NCBI GenBank assembly: GCA_029979505.1
Contig: JAPOHH010000002.1
Location: 64,118-128,117 of the forward strand
Direction of reading: 5' to 3'
DNA from: a bacterium
GTDB lineage: Bacteria; Pseudomonadota; Gammaproteobacteria; GCA-002705445; GCA-002716945
DNA length: 64,000 nt
A program made the position numbers and the translations under genes. Under the pieces are notes generated by a model that saw only the letters and a program-made list of their open reading frames with translations, was not told the origin of the DNA and ran no database searches. Every line of letters begins with the position of its first letter. The first letter of the stretch is position 1. Below, piece after piece: positions 24,397-35,037 of this stretch.

Positions 24397-25898
24397 ATAA
24401 AGAGATACTTTTGATAATAGATACAGTATCTAATGAAAAAAATGTTGATAGAGAAATCATTATAAGCGCTATGGAAACCGCACTTGCATCAGCTGTTAAA
24501 AAGAAATACAAGCTGGACAATAAAACACAAGATGAGATAGATGTAGAGGTCACTATAAATCAAGATGATGGTACATATTCAACAATAAGAAAATGGGAAG
24601 TTGTTGATGAGATTCTTATTGATGATGAATATGAAAAGAAAATGTTAATTGAATTTGCCAAAGAGAGAAATCCTGAGATAAATGTTGGCGAATATATTAC
24701 TGAAGAAATCGAATCTGTTGAATTCGGCAGAATTGTCGCTCAGACTGCAAAACAAAATATTGTTTCAAGTTTGAAAGCAGCTGAAAGAAATAGAATTGTT
24801 GATTTATATGCTCCTAGAGTCGGTGAATTATTATTTGGTATTGTTAGAAGAGTAGATAAAAATAATGTCTTTCTTGATCTTAACTCGAATGAGGGTGGAA
24901 GCCTATCTGATGAAGCTATGATTCTCAAAGAGAATTTGATTCCAAGAGAAAATATCAAACCTGGTGATAGAATTCGCGGTTTCTTAATGGACGTTCAGTC
25001 TGAACAAAGAGGTCCTCAGCTATACATATCTCGAAAATGTCCTGAATTTTTAATCGAATTATTTAGACTTGAAGTTCCTGAAGTTGGGCAAGGAATAATA
25101 GAGATACTTGGAGCTTCTAGAGATCCTGGATTAAGAGCAAAGATTGCTGTTAAATCAAATGATCCTAAATTGGATGCTATTGGAGCATGTGTAGGGATGC
25201 GTGGATCGAGAGTGCAATCAGTTTCAAATGAGCTAGCTGGTGAGAGAATTGATATTATACCTTGGGATGAAGACCCAGCAAAATTTGTTATTAATGCGAT
25301 GTCACCTGCTGAAGTATTATCAATAGTTGTTGATGAAACAAGCAAAACAATGGATATAGCTGTCGCTGAAGAACAGTTGTCTCAAGCTATAGGAAGAGGT
25401 GGTCAGAATGTTAGATTAGCTAGCGAACTTACAGGTTGGAATCTTAATGTCATGAGCAAAGATGATGCGGATGATAAAAATAGTAAGGAAGAAGAAGAAA
25501 CTGCGACAAAGTTCCAAGTAGAATTAAATGTTGATAATGATGTTGCCAAGATACTTGCAGAGGAAGGATTCAGTTCAATAGATGAAATTGCATTATGTGA
25601 AATCGAGGAACTTGAGGAAATTAATGGCTTTGATTCAGATTTGGTGAATGAACTTAGAAAAAGAGCTATTGACGAATATAATAAGAAACAAAAAGAATTA
25701 GATGATAAAAATTCTCTTACAAATCTAGATGAATTAAATGATGATCATATAACATTACTTAAAAACAATGATATATTAACAATAAATGACGTTGCAGATT
25801 TATCTATAGATGAGTTACTTGATTTTATTGATATATCTAAAGATTCTGCAGGAAAAGTTATTATGAAAGCACGCGAAAGTTGGTCAGAAGAGGAATAA
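24393..25898 (+). CDS. nusA: Transcription termination/antitermination protein NusA
   Basis: S1/KH domains: DPKLDAIGACVGMRGSRVQSVSNELAGERIDIIPW, SQAIGRGGQNVRLASELTGW; C-terminal HhH repeats. Confidence 0.97.
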   Translation: MNKEILLIIDTVSNEKNVDREIIISAMETALASAVKKKYKLDNKTQDEIDVEVTINQDDGTYSTIRKWEVVDEILIDDEYEKKMLIEFAKERNPEINVGEYITEEIESVEFGRIVAQTAKQNIVSSLKAAERNRIVDLYAPRVGELLFGIVRRVDKNNVFLDLNSNEGGSLSDEAMILKENLIPRENIKPGDRIRGFLMDVQSEQRGPQLYISRKCPEFLIELFRLEVPEVGQGIIEILGASRDPGLRAKIAVKSNDPKLDAIGACVGMRGSRVQSVSNELAGERIDIIPWDEDPAKFVINAMSPAEVLSIVVDETSKTMDIAVAEEQLSQAIGRGGQNVRLASELTGWNLNVMSKDDADDKNSKEEEETATKFQVELNVDNDVAKILAEEGFSSIDEIALCEIEELEEINGFDSDLVNELRKRAIDEYNKKQKELDDKNSLTNLDELNDDHITLLKNNDILTINDVADLSIDELLDFIDISKDSAGKVIMKARESWSEEE

Positions 25899-28069
25899 TG
25901 TCAGAAAAAGATAATATAAAACTTAAAACTGATACATTATCATCTAGAAAAAGTGGTTCATCAGCTGCTGGTGTACATGTAAAAAGAAAGCGAAAAATCA
26001 TTGCTAAACCGACTATTAAAGATAAGAAAATAAATGATAATAATTCGTTGGAAAAAAAAGAAATATTAAAACCATCAGATGATAATGTTTCGCCAAAAGA
26101 TTCAAAACATATTAAGACAGCGAATGTTACTGAACCGTTATCGCAAGACACTAAAACACCTAAGAAACAAAAAATAGATAAAGATGAAAAAATAGAAAAA
26201 ATGGAAAATAAGGAACTTCATCTTAAGTCACCTAAACAAAAAAAAGACAAAAATAAAAAAAATAAAAACGAAATCAAAGATATTACACCAGCTCATAAAT
26301 TTGAAAAACCCACTGAACCAGTTAAAAGAGATGTCAAGATAAGTCAATCTATGACAGTAGCTGAATTGGCTAATCAGATGGCATTAAAAAATACTGATTT
26401 AATAGCAAAGATGATGAGCTTAGGTGTCATGGCAACTGTTAATCAATCTCTTGATGAGGACACAGCAATATTGATAACAGAGGAAATTGGTCATAATCCT
26501 GTGATTGTTAAAGAGAAAGAGGATGAAATCACCGCCCCAGCTAAAATTAAGGTCACAGATGGGCAACCTCGAGCACCGATAGTTACTATTATGGGTCATG
26601 TTGATCATGGTAAAACTTCACTTTTAGATTACATTAGAAAATCTAAAATTACTGAATCTGAATCTGGCGGGATAACTCAACATATTGGTGCATATAGAGT
26701 GAAAACAAACAATGGTGAAATTGCATTTCTTGATACACCAGGACATGCCGCATTTACTAGTATGAGAGCAAGAGGTGCTCAGGTGACAGACATAGTCATT
26801 TTGGTTGTCTCAGCAGATGATGGAGTAATGCCACAAACAGAAGAAGCCATAGAGCATGCTAAAGCTGCTGGTGTGCCCTTGATAATTGCTATCAATAAAA
26901 TCGACAAAGAAAATGCTGATCAAGAAAAGGTAAAGAATGATTTAGCTGCCAAAAATGTAATTCCTGAGGAATGGGGAGGGGATACTATTTTTATACCGAT
27001 TTCAGCGCTCACAGGTGAAGGTGTAGATACGCTTTTAGATTCCGTGGTATTACAAGCAGAAATTCTAGAACTCAAGGCTTTAGATAAAGGACCAGCAACC
27101 GGAGTCGTTATTGAATCCTCACTAGATAAAGGTAAAGGACCAGTAGCTACGATATTAATTCAAAATGGACTTTTGAATAAAAAAGATTTTGTATTGGTAG
27201 GTCAGACGTTTGGAAGAGTTAGGGCGCTATTTGATGAATTTGGAAAACCTGTTAATTATGCTGGCCCGAGCACACCTGTTGTACTGACTGGTCTTTCTGC
27301 TACTCCGAATGTAGGTGATCAATTAATATCAACAGATGATGAGAAAAAAGTAAAAGATATTGCCTCTTCAAGAGAAAAAAAGCAAAAGGAAATCGATATG
27401 CAATCCAAACAGAAGAACTTTTCGATAGAATCATTTGGGGATGCAGCAAACAACAAAAAAATTATAAACTATCTTATTAAAACGGATGTTCAAGGAAGCT
27501 GTGAAGCAATTATAAACAGTCTAAAGTCAATTGATAATCCAGATGTAGGATTAGAGATTATATACAGCGGTGTTGGTGGCATAACCGAGTCAGACATAAA
27601 TCTCGCGATAAGCGCTCAAGCTCATGTGATTGGTTTTAATGTCAGAGCTGATAGTAAAGCAAAAAAATTGATTGAAATGAATGAAATACATTTAAAATAT
27701 TTCAGTATTATTTATGATTTGATAGATGCTGTAAAATTTGACTTGTCTGGTGAACTTGAACCAGATGTGAAAGAAGAGATTATAGGTATAGCAACTGTAA
27801 AAGATGTATTTCGCTCATCAAAACTTGGCGCTATAGCTGGTTCAATAGTAGCTGAAGGAACAATTCAGAAAGATCAACCTATAAGAGTATTACGTGATAA
27901 TACAGTAATATATGAGGGAGAGTTAGAATCTTTGAGAAGATTTAAAGAAGATGTTAAGGAAGTTAAAAGCGGAACTGAATGCGGTATAGGTGTCAAAGAT
28001 TATAATGATATTAAATCGGGCGACCAAATTGAAGTTTATAAGAGAACAGAAATAAAACGCTCTATATAG
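25898..28069 (+). CDS. infB: Translation initiation factor IF-2
   Basis: IMGHVDHGKTSLLDYIRK, DTPGHAAFTSMRARGAQVTDI, NKID; start at MSEKDNIKL overlapping nusA stop. Confidence 0.98.
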   Translation: MSEKDNIKLKTDTLSSRKSGSSAAGVHVKRKRKIIAKPTIKDKKINDNNSLEKKEILKPSDDNVSPKDSKHIKTANVTEPLSQDTKTPKKQKIDKDEKIEKMENKELHLKSPKQKKDKNKKNKNEIKDITPAHKFEKPTEPVKRDVKISQSMTVAELANQMALKNTDLIAKMMSLGVMATVNQSLDEDTAILITEEIGHNPVIVKEKEDEITAPAKIKVTDGQPRAPIVTIMGHVDHGKTSLLDYIRKSKITESESGGITQHIGAYRVKTNNGEIAFLDTPGHAAFTSMRARGAQVTDIVILVVSADDGVMPQTEEAIEHAKAAGVPLIIAINKIDKENADQEKVKNDLAAKNVIPEEWGGDTIFIPISALTGEGVDTLLDSVVLQAEILELKALDKGPATGVVIESSLDKGKGPVATILIQNGLLNKKDFVLVGQTFGRVRALFDEFGKPVNYAGPSTPVVLTGLSATPNVGDQLISTDDEKKVKDIASSREKKQKEIDMQSKQKNFSIESFGDAANNKKIINYLIKTDVQGSCEAIINSLKSIDNPDVGLEIIYSGVGGITESDINLAISAQAHVIGFNVRADSKAKKLIEMNEIHLKYFSIIYDLIDAVKFDLSGELEPDVKEEIIGIATVKDVFRSSKLGAIAGSIVAEGTIQKDQPIRVLRDNTVIYEGELESLRRFKEDVKEVKSGTECGIGVKDYNDIKSGDQIEVYKRTEIKRSI

Positions 28070-28070
28070 T

Positions 28071-28400
28071 ATGAGCAGAATGAATAAAATTGAAGACCTT
28101 CTTCATAAAGAGATAGCAAACATAATTATTACTCGGCTTGATAATCAGGATATAAAGAATAATGTTACGATTACAGATATAAAAGTCAGCAAAGATATTA
28201 GAAGCGCAATCGTGTATTTCACAACACTTCAAAATAATTACAAAAAGATTGAGATTACAATCAATGCTCTTAAGTCAACCATAAAGTACTATCTTTCAAA
28301 AAGCGTTCACATGAAAAGAATCCCTGATTTGAAATTTATACATGATGACACCGTCCTAAAAGGACAGCGTATAAATAAACTTTTAGACGCTTTAAAATAA
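28071..28400 (+). CDS. rbfA: Ribosome-binding factor A
   Basis: Small KH-fold protein, RIPDLKFIHDDT, between infB and truB. Confidence 0.92.
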   Translation: MSRMNKIEDLLHKEIANIIITRLDNQDIKNNVTITDIKVSKDIRSAIVYFTTLQNNYKKIEITINALKSTIKYYLSKSVHMKRIPDLKFIHDDTVLKGQRINKLLDALK

Positions 28401-29288
28401 TTGAAAGCATTGAGCGGTGTAATTTTAATTGAAAAACATAAATTTGTTACATCCAATGAAATACTTTTTATTTTCAAAAGGAAAACAAATATTAGAAAAG
28501 CAGGTTTGATGGGAATATTAGACCCACTTGCAACTGGTGTTCTCCCAATTGTTTTCGGTGAAGCAACAAAATATATTCAGTATATCCAGCATGACAAAAA
28601 AAAATATAAAATAAAATCAAAGTTAGGTGTGTTTAGTGAATGCGGAGATTTTGAATCAGATCAAATAGAATACGAGCATGAAAAAGAGACTATATCTCGA
28701 TTAAATAATGACACTATTAAGAGTACACTCAAGACATTTATAGGTGAATATATGCAAATTCCTCCTATGTTTAGTAGTACAAAGTTTAAAGGTAGACCTT
28801 TATATAGCTATGCAAGAAAAAATATTAATATTGAACGCAAGCCAAAGAAAAGAATCATTTATGATTTGCACTTTATATCTTTGGAGAATGACATATTAGA
28901 GATGTCTGTGACCTGCTCCTCAGGAACATATATTAGAACTCTCATTCAAGATATTTCTGAAAAATGGAATCTTCATTCATGTTTGTATGAATTACATCGA
29001 ACTAACGTGGAGCCATTTGATAGCTGCACAACAATACCAATAGATAAAATAGAGGCCGATAACTATCAAAAATATATTATATCAATCCCAGATATGCTAC
29101 ATAAGTTGCCAAAACATTCATGTGAAATAGAAGAGGTTGATAAGTTGTATAATGGTCTCCCTATAGAACAACATGTTTCTATTGATGAACAATCTTTATG
29201 CTTGATTATGGATGTTGAAAATACATGTCATGGTGTAGGAATATATAAAAATAACTATTTATATCCTAAAAGATTGATGAAAAGATGA
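28401..29288 (+). CDS. truB: tRNA pseudouridine(55) synthase TruB (TTG start)
   Basis: KAGLMGILDPLATGVLPIVFGEATKY, SGTYIRTLIQDI. Confidence 0.94.
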   Translation: MKALSGVILIEKHKFVTSNEILFIFKRKTNIRKAGLMGILDPLATGVLPIVFGEATKYIQYIQHDKKKYKIKSKLGVFSECGDFESDQIEYEHEKETISRLNNDTIKSTLKTFIGEYMQIPPMFSSTKFKGRPLYSYARKNINIERKPKKRIIYDLHFISLENDILEMSVTCSSGTYIRTLIQDISEKWNLHSCLYELHRTNVEPFDSCTTIPIDKIEADNYQKYIISIPDMLHKLPKHSCEIEEVDKLYNGLPIEQHVSIDEQSLCLIMDVENTCHGVGIYKNNYLYPKRLMKR

Positions 29289-29353
29289 TAATTAGTTTGT
29301 AAAAGCTTATGGACATGATAAAATCCACACGTTAAAGAAATAGAAAAGACACA

Positions 29354-29623
29354 ATGGCACTAAATAATGATTCAAAAGCTGAAATTATAAAGAAATTCCA
29401 ACAGTCTGGTAACGACTGTGGTTCTAGTTCAGTCCAAATTGCTCTTCTTACAGAAAATATCAATAAGCTTTCTGATCACTTTAATAAAAACAAGAAAGAT
29501 AATCATTCAAGGCAGGGGCTTTTAAAGATGATCATGAAACGAAGATCACTCATGAAATACTTAAAAAGAAAAGATATTAATACATATGAGAAGGTAATTA
29601 AGGAACTAGGACTAAGGAAATAA
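29354..29623 (+). CDS. rpsO: 30S ribosomal protein S15
   Basis: [21 protein letters not shown]...[22 protein letters not shown]. Confidence 0.97.
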   Translation: MALNNDSKAEIIKKFQQSGNDCGSSSVQIALLTENINKLSDHFNKNKKDNHSRQGLLKMIMKRRSLMKYLKRKDINTYEKVIKELGLRK

Positions 29624-31695
29624 TGCATACAAAACAATTCGAATTAGGCGGACAAACAGTAAAAATAGAAACAGGATTAATTGCAAAGCAAGCAAATGCA
29701 TCTGTTACAGTAGAAATTGATGGCACAGTAATTTTAGGAACATTAGTAGCCTCAACAGAACCAAACTCTCGAGACTTTTTCCCTTTAACAGTTAATTATA
29801 ATGAAAAGTCATATGCCGCGGGTAAAATCCCTGGAAGTTTTTTCAAACGTGAAGGCAGACCTAGCGAAAAAGAAACGTTAATAAGTCGTTTAATTGACAG
29901 ACCTCTCAGACCATTATTTGCATCTACCTACAATCAAGAGGTTCAAATAATATTAACGTTAGTTTCATATAATCCAGAAATTGATCCAGAGGTTCCTTCA
30001 TTGATAGCAGCATCAACCGTAGTTAAACTTGCAGGGTTACCATTTAATGGAACATTAGGTGCAGTGAAAGTCGGTTATCATGAAAATGAATTTATACTCA
30101 ATCCTACATCTACTCAACTCGAATCATCGCTATTAGATTTAACAGTAGCTGGGACTAATAATGCTGTGCTTATGGTTGAGTCAGAAGCTAAAGAACTCTC
30201 TGAAAAACAAATGTTAGATGCAGTAAATTTTGGTCATGAAAAAATGCAAGATATTATTAAAGCGATTGATGACTTAGTGAGTGAAATAGGTGTAACAGCT
30301 ATTGAACCAAATCCAGCAGAGGATAACTCAGAATTATACAGTCTAATTAAAGAAAAGTATGGTAAAGAAATATCAGATACCTATCAAATAACTGTTAAGC
30401 AAGATAGATATGAAAAACTTTCGTTATTGAAAGAGACAATACTATCAAATGAAGCATCAGAAGAGGATGATAACTCCGATAAGATATCTTCAGTATTTAA
30501 TGATTTAAAAAAAGATATTGTACGTGAGAGAATATTAAGCGGAGAAAAAAGAATTGATGGTAGGGATAGTACTACCGTAAGACCAATAAGTGTGCAAACA
30601 GGAGTATTACCAAGGACTCATGGTTCAGCATTATTTACCAGAGGTGAAACTCAAGCATTAGTTGTAACTACCCTCGGTACTAATAAAGATGCTCAAATAA
30701 TTGATTCTCTCAATGGTAGAATTGATGATTCATTTATTTTTCATTATAACTTTCCACCTTACTCAGTGGGTGAGATAGGAATGATAGGTTCACCAAAAAG
30801 AAGAGAGATTGGACATGGAAAACTTGCAAGAAGAGGCGTTCAAGCTGTAATGCCGACAGTCGAGGATTTTCCTTATACAATAAGAGTAGTCTCAGAAATT
30901 ACAGAATCAAATGGTTCTAGCTCTATGGCATCTGTTTGTGGTTCAAGCTTATCCATGATGGATGCTGGTGTTCCTTTAAAAGCCCCTGTGGCTGGTATCG
31001 CTATGGGTCTAGTTAAAGAAGGAGATAGACATGTCGTTCTCACAGACATACTTGGAGATGAAGACCATTTAGGAGATATGGATTTTAAAGTTGCAGGTAC
31101 AGAATCTGGTATCAATGCGTTACAAATGGATATTAAGATTGATGGAATTACTTCAGATATTATGGAAACTGCTTTATCACAAGCGAAAGATGCAAGACTT
31201 CATATTTTAGGGGAAATGAATAAAGTTCTGAGTAAACCTAGACAAGATGTATCTCAGTTCGCACCGAGATACACTCATATGAAAGTTGACCAGTCTAAGA
31301 TTGCAGAAGTAATAGGTAAGGGAGGAGCGGTGATAAAATCAATTGTAGAACAAACAGGTGCTGTAATTGATATTAATGATGATGGAGTGATTAAAATAGC
31401 TGCGTCTGACCAGTCTAAAAGTGATCATGCAAAATCTATTATTGAAGAAATTACAGCCGGACCTCAAGTTGATAAAATTTATGAAGGCAAAGTAGCTAAG
31501 ATAATGGATTTCGGTGCTTTTGTTGCGATTACACCAAATAAAGATGGATTAGTACACATATCACAAATAAGTGAGGATAGAGTTAAAGATGTTAAAGATG
31601 TACTGTCAGAGGGTGATATGGTGAAAGTAAAAGTACTTGAGGTTGATAAACAAGGTAGAGTAAAACTCACAATGAAAGGAATAGATCAAAACTAA
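29623..31695 (+). CDS. pnp: Polyribonucleotide nucleotidyltransferase
   Basis: [48 protein letters not shown]1 domain. Confidence 0.98.
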   Translation: MHTKQFELGGQTVKIETGLIAKQANASVTVEIDGTVILGTLVASTEPNSRDFFPLTVNYNEKSYAAGKIPGSFFKREGRPSEKETLISRLIDRPLRPLFASTYNQEVQIILTLVSYNPEIDPEVPSLIAASTVVKLAGLPFNGTLGAVKVGYHENEFILNPTSTQLESSLLDLTVAGTNNAVLMVESEAKELSEKQMLDAVNFGHEKMQDIIKAIDDLVSEIGVTAIEPNPAEDNSELYSLIKEKYGKEISDTYQITVKQDRYEKLSLLKETILSNEASEEDDNSDKISSVFNDLKKDIVRERILSGEKRIDGRDSTTVRPISVQTGVLPRTHGSALFTRGETQALVVTTLGTNKDAQIIDSLNGRIDDSFIFHYNFPPYSVGEIGMIGSPKRREIGHGKLARRGVQAVMPTVEDFPYTIRVVSEITESNGSSSMASVCGSSLSMMDAGVPLKAPVAGIAMGLVKEGDRHVVLTDILGDEDHLGDMDFKVAGTESGINALQMDIKIDGITSDIMETALSQAKDARLHILGEMNKVLSKPRQDVSQFAPRYTHMKVDQSKIAEVIGKGGAVIKSIVEQTGAVIDINDDGVIKIAASDQSKSDHAKSIIEEITAGPQVDKIYEGKVAKIMDFGAFVAITPNKDGLVHISQISEDRVKDVKDVLSEGDMVKVKVLEVDKQGRVKLTMKGIDQN

Positions 31696-31704
31696 GGCAG
31701 CTGT

Positions 31705-32136
31705 CTAGTCTACTTGAGTCTTCTCCATCTTTTCATGTCTTTCTTGGGCTTCTATCGATAATGTTGCAATTGGTCTTGCTTCTAATCTCTTAATACCAAT
31801 TGGCTCTCCTGTATCTTCACAAAAACCGTATGAACCATCTTCTATTCTATGGAGCGCTTGATCTATTTTAGAGATTAATTTCCTCTCTCTGTCACGTGTT
31901 CTTAATTCAAGCCTGAATTCTTCTTCCTGTGTTGCAGCATCATTAGGATCGGATAATTTTGATGAATCTTGTTTCATATGATCCATAGTTTTTTCAGCCT
32001 CTGTCATGAGTAATTTCTTCCAAGAGAAAAGAATATTTTTAAAATGATCAATCTGATTAACAGACATGTATTCTTCACCTTTTTTAGGTTTATATGGTTT
32101 GAAATCTAAGTACTTCTGTAGGTTCGTTGTTGCCAT
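31705..32136 (-). CDS. dksA: DksA/TraR-family RNA polymerase-binding factor, cysteine-poor finger
   Basis: DPNDAATQEEEFRLELRTRDRERKLISKIDQALHRIEDGSYGFCEDTGEPIGIKRLEARPIATLSIEAQERHE. Confidence 0.93.
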   Translation of the reverse strand: MATTNLQKYLDFKPYKPKKGEEYMSVNQIDHFKNILFSWKKLLMTEAEKTMDHMKQDSSKLSDPNDAATQEEEFRLELRTRDRERKLISKIDQALHRIEDGSYGFCEDTGEPIGIKRLEARPIATLSIEAQERHEKMEKTQVD

Positions 32137-32184
32137 AACTGATAGATTATTTTGCTATTTACTAAGGCTCTTATCAAGTGTTTT

Positions 32185-33504
32185 TTACTCTTTTCTATGA
32201 ACTTTTACAGTCCCATCACTTACTTGAATACTAAGCTCAGAATTATTTGGAATTTCTCTGATGCTCTTAATGATTTTATTATTATTACGAACTATAGCAT
32301 AACCCTTATTTAATAGTAGAGATGGATTCATTTGTTTAACTTGTTGTTTTTTTGAATTAAGCATATCGTTTTTAAATTGAATATTTATATTTATTTGTTT
32401 TTTAATATCTCTATAAGTCTTATCAGTAGTTTTAAAATATTCTTTTATCGAAGATTTAATATTCTTAATAATTAATAAATTCCTTAGTCTTTCATCTCTT
32501 AGGTAGCCTTCCTTATTTATGATTTTATCCTTGATAATTTTTTTAAATATCTTTTTTCTTTGAATAAAGTCATTTGATAATAAATCAATTTTCTTAAATG
32601 GATTTGTCATTTTAATAACAAGCAAATATCCTTTGATTTTATTTTCTATCGTCATGATTATGTTGTTCATCAATTTTATAATTGAATTTTCATAATGCAT
32701 GATATCTTGTTTAAGCATTTGACTATCAGGCACGGCATGCACAGCAGCTGCAGTTGGAGTTTCTTGTGCAGAATCAGATGCATAATCTGCAAGAGTGATA
32801 TCAGGCTTGTGCCCAATACCAGTTATTGTTGGAATACATGATTGTGATATTTCTCTAACTAATGACTCATCATTAAATGCCATTAAATCTTGAAGCGAGC
32901 CTCCGCCTCTTACAATTAGAATTATATCGGCTAAGGCATCTCGATTAATTTTTTTTAATTGCTTTATTAAACTTTTGGGCGCCTGTAATCCTTGTACCGT
33001 CGATGGATAAACAAGAATCTCTGCTATACGATATTTCTCATTCAGTTTAGAACATACATCTTTCAATGCATGACTATCTTTAGCTGTTAAAACCGCTATT
33101 TTTTTTGGAAATTTAGGTAAGTTTTTTTTATTACTAAACACACCTTCATCAGATAATTTCTTTTTAATCTTTTCTATTTCATTTTTTAAGAATCCATCAC
33201 CAAATTCTGATATTTCAATTATATTTAGCTGAAACTGTCCAAATCCTGCATAAAAATCAACTTTTGCTGTTATTATGACTTCCATATCTAAATACTTTGA
33301 TATGTCAATGTTTTCATGTGATCCTCGCCATACGACACAGCTAACAGTATAATTACCAGTAGTATCTCTTAACTTAAAATATTGGTGTCCTCTTGATTTT
33401 CTGTAATCAGATAATTCACCTTTGACATTTATTGGGTATTCAAAAGCAAGTAATATCGCTTCTCTAGCTTCGGCATTTATTTCTGATACAGTATATATTT
33501 TCAT
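32185..33504 (-). CDS. xseA: Exodeoxyribonuclease VII large subunit (start at MKIYTVSEIN)
   Basis: VKGELSDYRKSRGHQYFKLRD, VRGGGSLQDLMAFNDE, TGIGHKPDITLADYASD. Confidence 0.95.
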   Translation of the reverse strand: MKIYTVSEINAEAREAILLAFEYPINVKGELSDYRKSRGHQYFKLRDTTGNYTVSCVVWRGSHENIDISKYLDMEVIITAKVDFYAGFGQFQLNIIEISEFGDGFLKNEIEKIKKKLSDEGVFSNKKNLPKFPKKIAVLTAKDSHALKDVCSKLNEKYRIAEILVYPSTVQGLQAPKSLIKQLKKINRDALADIILIVRGGGSLQDLMAFNDESLVREISQSCIPTITGIGHKPDITLADYASDSAQETPTAAAVHAVPDSQMLKQDIMHYENSIIKLMNNIIMTIENKIKGYLLVIKMTNPFKKIDLLSNDFIQRKKIFKKIIKDKIINKEGYLRDERLRNLLIIKNIKSSIKEYFKTTDKTYRDIKKQININIQFKNDMLNSKKQQVKQMNPSLLLNKGYAIVRNNNKIIKSIREIPNNSELSIQVSDGTVKVHRKE

Positions 33505-33546
33505 TTTTAGACTTTTCGTAATTACTAATTCTATGTATAATATAGA

Positions 33547-35037
33547 ATGGTAGCAGCTACACATCAATCACGTTCTAAAGTATTTTCTGAGGAAGCTCTT
33601 GCATTTGATGATGTATTACTTGTTCCCGCTTACTCTCATATATTACCAGTAAATGTAAACCTCTCGTCATATTTGACTCAATCTATACTTTTGCAAACTC
33701 CTATATTATCCGCCGCAATGGACACTGTTACAGAATCAAAAATGGCCATTACACTCGCGAGTGAGGGTGGAATAGGTATAATTCATAAAAACTTATCAAT
33801 AGTTGATCAGAGCAAGCAAGTGAGGTTCGTTAAGAAGTATGAGAATGGTGTTATCAATGATCCTATCACAGCAGCACCTAACTCAACAGTCTATGAAATA
33901 AATCAGATAACCGAAAAGTTTGGGATATCAGGCGTGCCTATTACAGATAACAAAGATTTAATAGGTATAGTTACTAATAGAGATTTAAGGTTTGTAGAAG
34001 ACCCTAATACTAAAGTAACAGAAATAATGACCCCTAAAGAAAAACTAATTACAGTTGGTGAGAATTATACTAAAAAAAGAGTTATAGATCTTTTGAAAAA
34101 AAACAGAATTGAAAAAGTTCTTATCGTAAATAAAAAACATCAATTGAAGGGTATGATTACATTTAAAGATATACAAAAAGCTTCGACTTTTCCTAATGCA
34201 TCTAAAGATAGTAACGGAAGTCTTATTGTTGGTGCTGCTGTCAGCACTAGTAAAGATTCTATTGATAGAATAGATGCGCTTGTTAATGAGAAAGCTGATG
34301 TTATTACAATTGATACAGCTCATGGACACTCTAAGTCTGTAATTGATACATTGAAGTATATTAAAAAGCGTTATCCTCATCAGCAAGTAATAGCTGGTAA
34401 TATTGCTACAGCTGAAGCAGCTGAAGCTCTTATAAAGGCAGGTGCTGATGCAATAAAAGTTGGTATCGGTCCCGGTTCGATATGTACAACTAGAATAGTT
34501 GCAGGGATAGGAGTGCCTCAGTTGTCTGCGATATTTCATACAGCAAAAATAGCTAAAAAATATAAAATTCCTCTCATTGCTGATGGAGGTATAAGATATT
34601 CTGGAGATATAGCTAAGGCGATTGCCGCTGGTGCAGATTCAGTCATGTTAGGCGGTCTTTTAGCTGGAACAGATGAATCACCTGGCGATATAGAAATATT
34701 TGAAGGCAGAACCTATAAGTCATATCGTGGAATGGGCTCAATAGGAGCTATGCAGAGCGGATCTAAAGACAGATACTTCCAAGAGCACCATAGTGATAGC
34801 AAAAAGCTTATACCTGAGGGTATTGAAGGAAGAGTACCTTATAAAGGCTCAATCAAAGCAATTCTCCATCAGTTAACTGGAGGCTTAAGATCCAGCATGG
34901 GTTATGTGGGATGTAAAAATATTAAACTTATGAAGAATAAAACTAATTTTATAAAAATATCTAATTCATCAAAAATAGAAAGTCATACACATGATGTTAC
35001 AATTGTGAAAGAACCTCCTAATTATCAACCAAAGTAA
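33547..35037 (+). CDS. guaB: Inosine-5'-monophosphate dehydrogenase
   Basis: [48 protein letters not shown] domains. Confidence 0.97.
   Translation: MVAATHQSRSKVFSEEALAFDDVLLVPAYSHILPVNVNLSSYLTQSILLQTPILSAAMDTVTESKMAITLASEGGIGIIHKNLSIVDQSKQVRFVKKYENGVINDPITAAPNSTVYEINQITEKFGISGVPITDNKDLIGIVTNRDLRFVEDPNTKVTEIMTPKEKLITVGENYTKKRVIDLLKKNRIEKVLIVNKKHQLKGMITFKDIQKASTFPNASKDSNGSLIVGAAVSTSKDSIDRIDALVNEKADVITIDTAHGHSKSVIDTLKYIKKRYPHQQVIAGNIATAEAAEALIKAGADAIKVGIGPGSICTTRIVAGIGVPQLSAIFHTAKIAKKYKIPLIADGGIRYSGDIAKAIAAGADSVMLGGLLAGTDESPGDIEIFEGRTYKSYRGMGSIGAMQSGSKDRYFQEHHSDSKKLIPEGIEGRVPYKGSIKAILHQLTGGLRSSMGYVGCKNIKLMKNKTNFIKISNSSKIESHTHDVTIVKEPPNYQPK

Noticed and set aside
34045-34539. Antisense 164-aa ORF within guaB
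   Set aside because: Shadow ORF of a conserved gene; Cys/Tyr/Ser-rich low-complexity translation with no recognisable domain.
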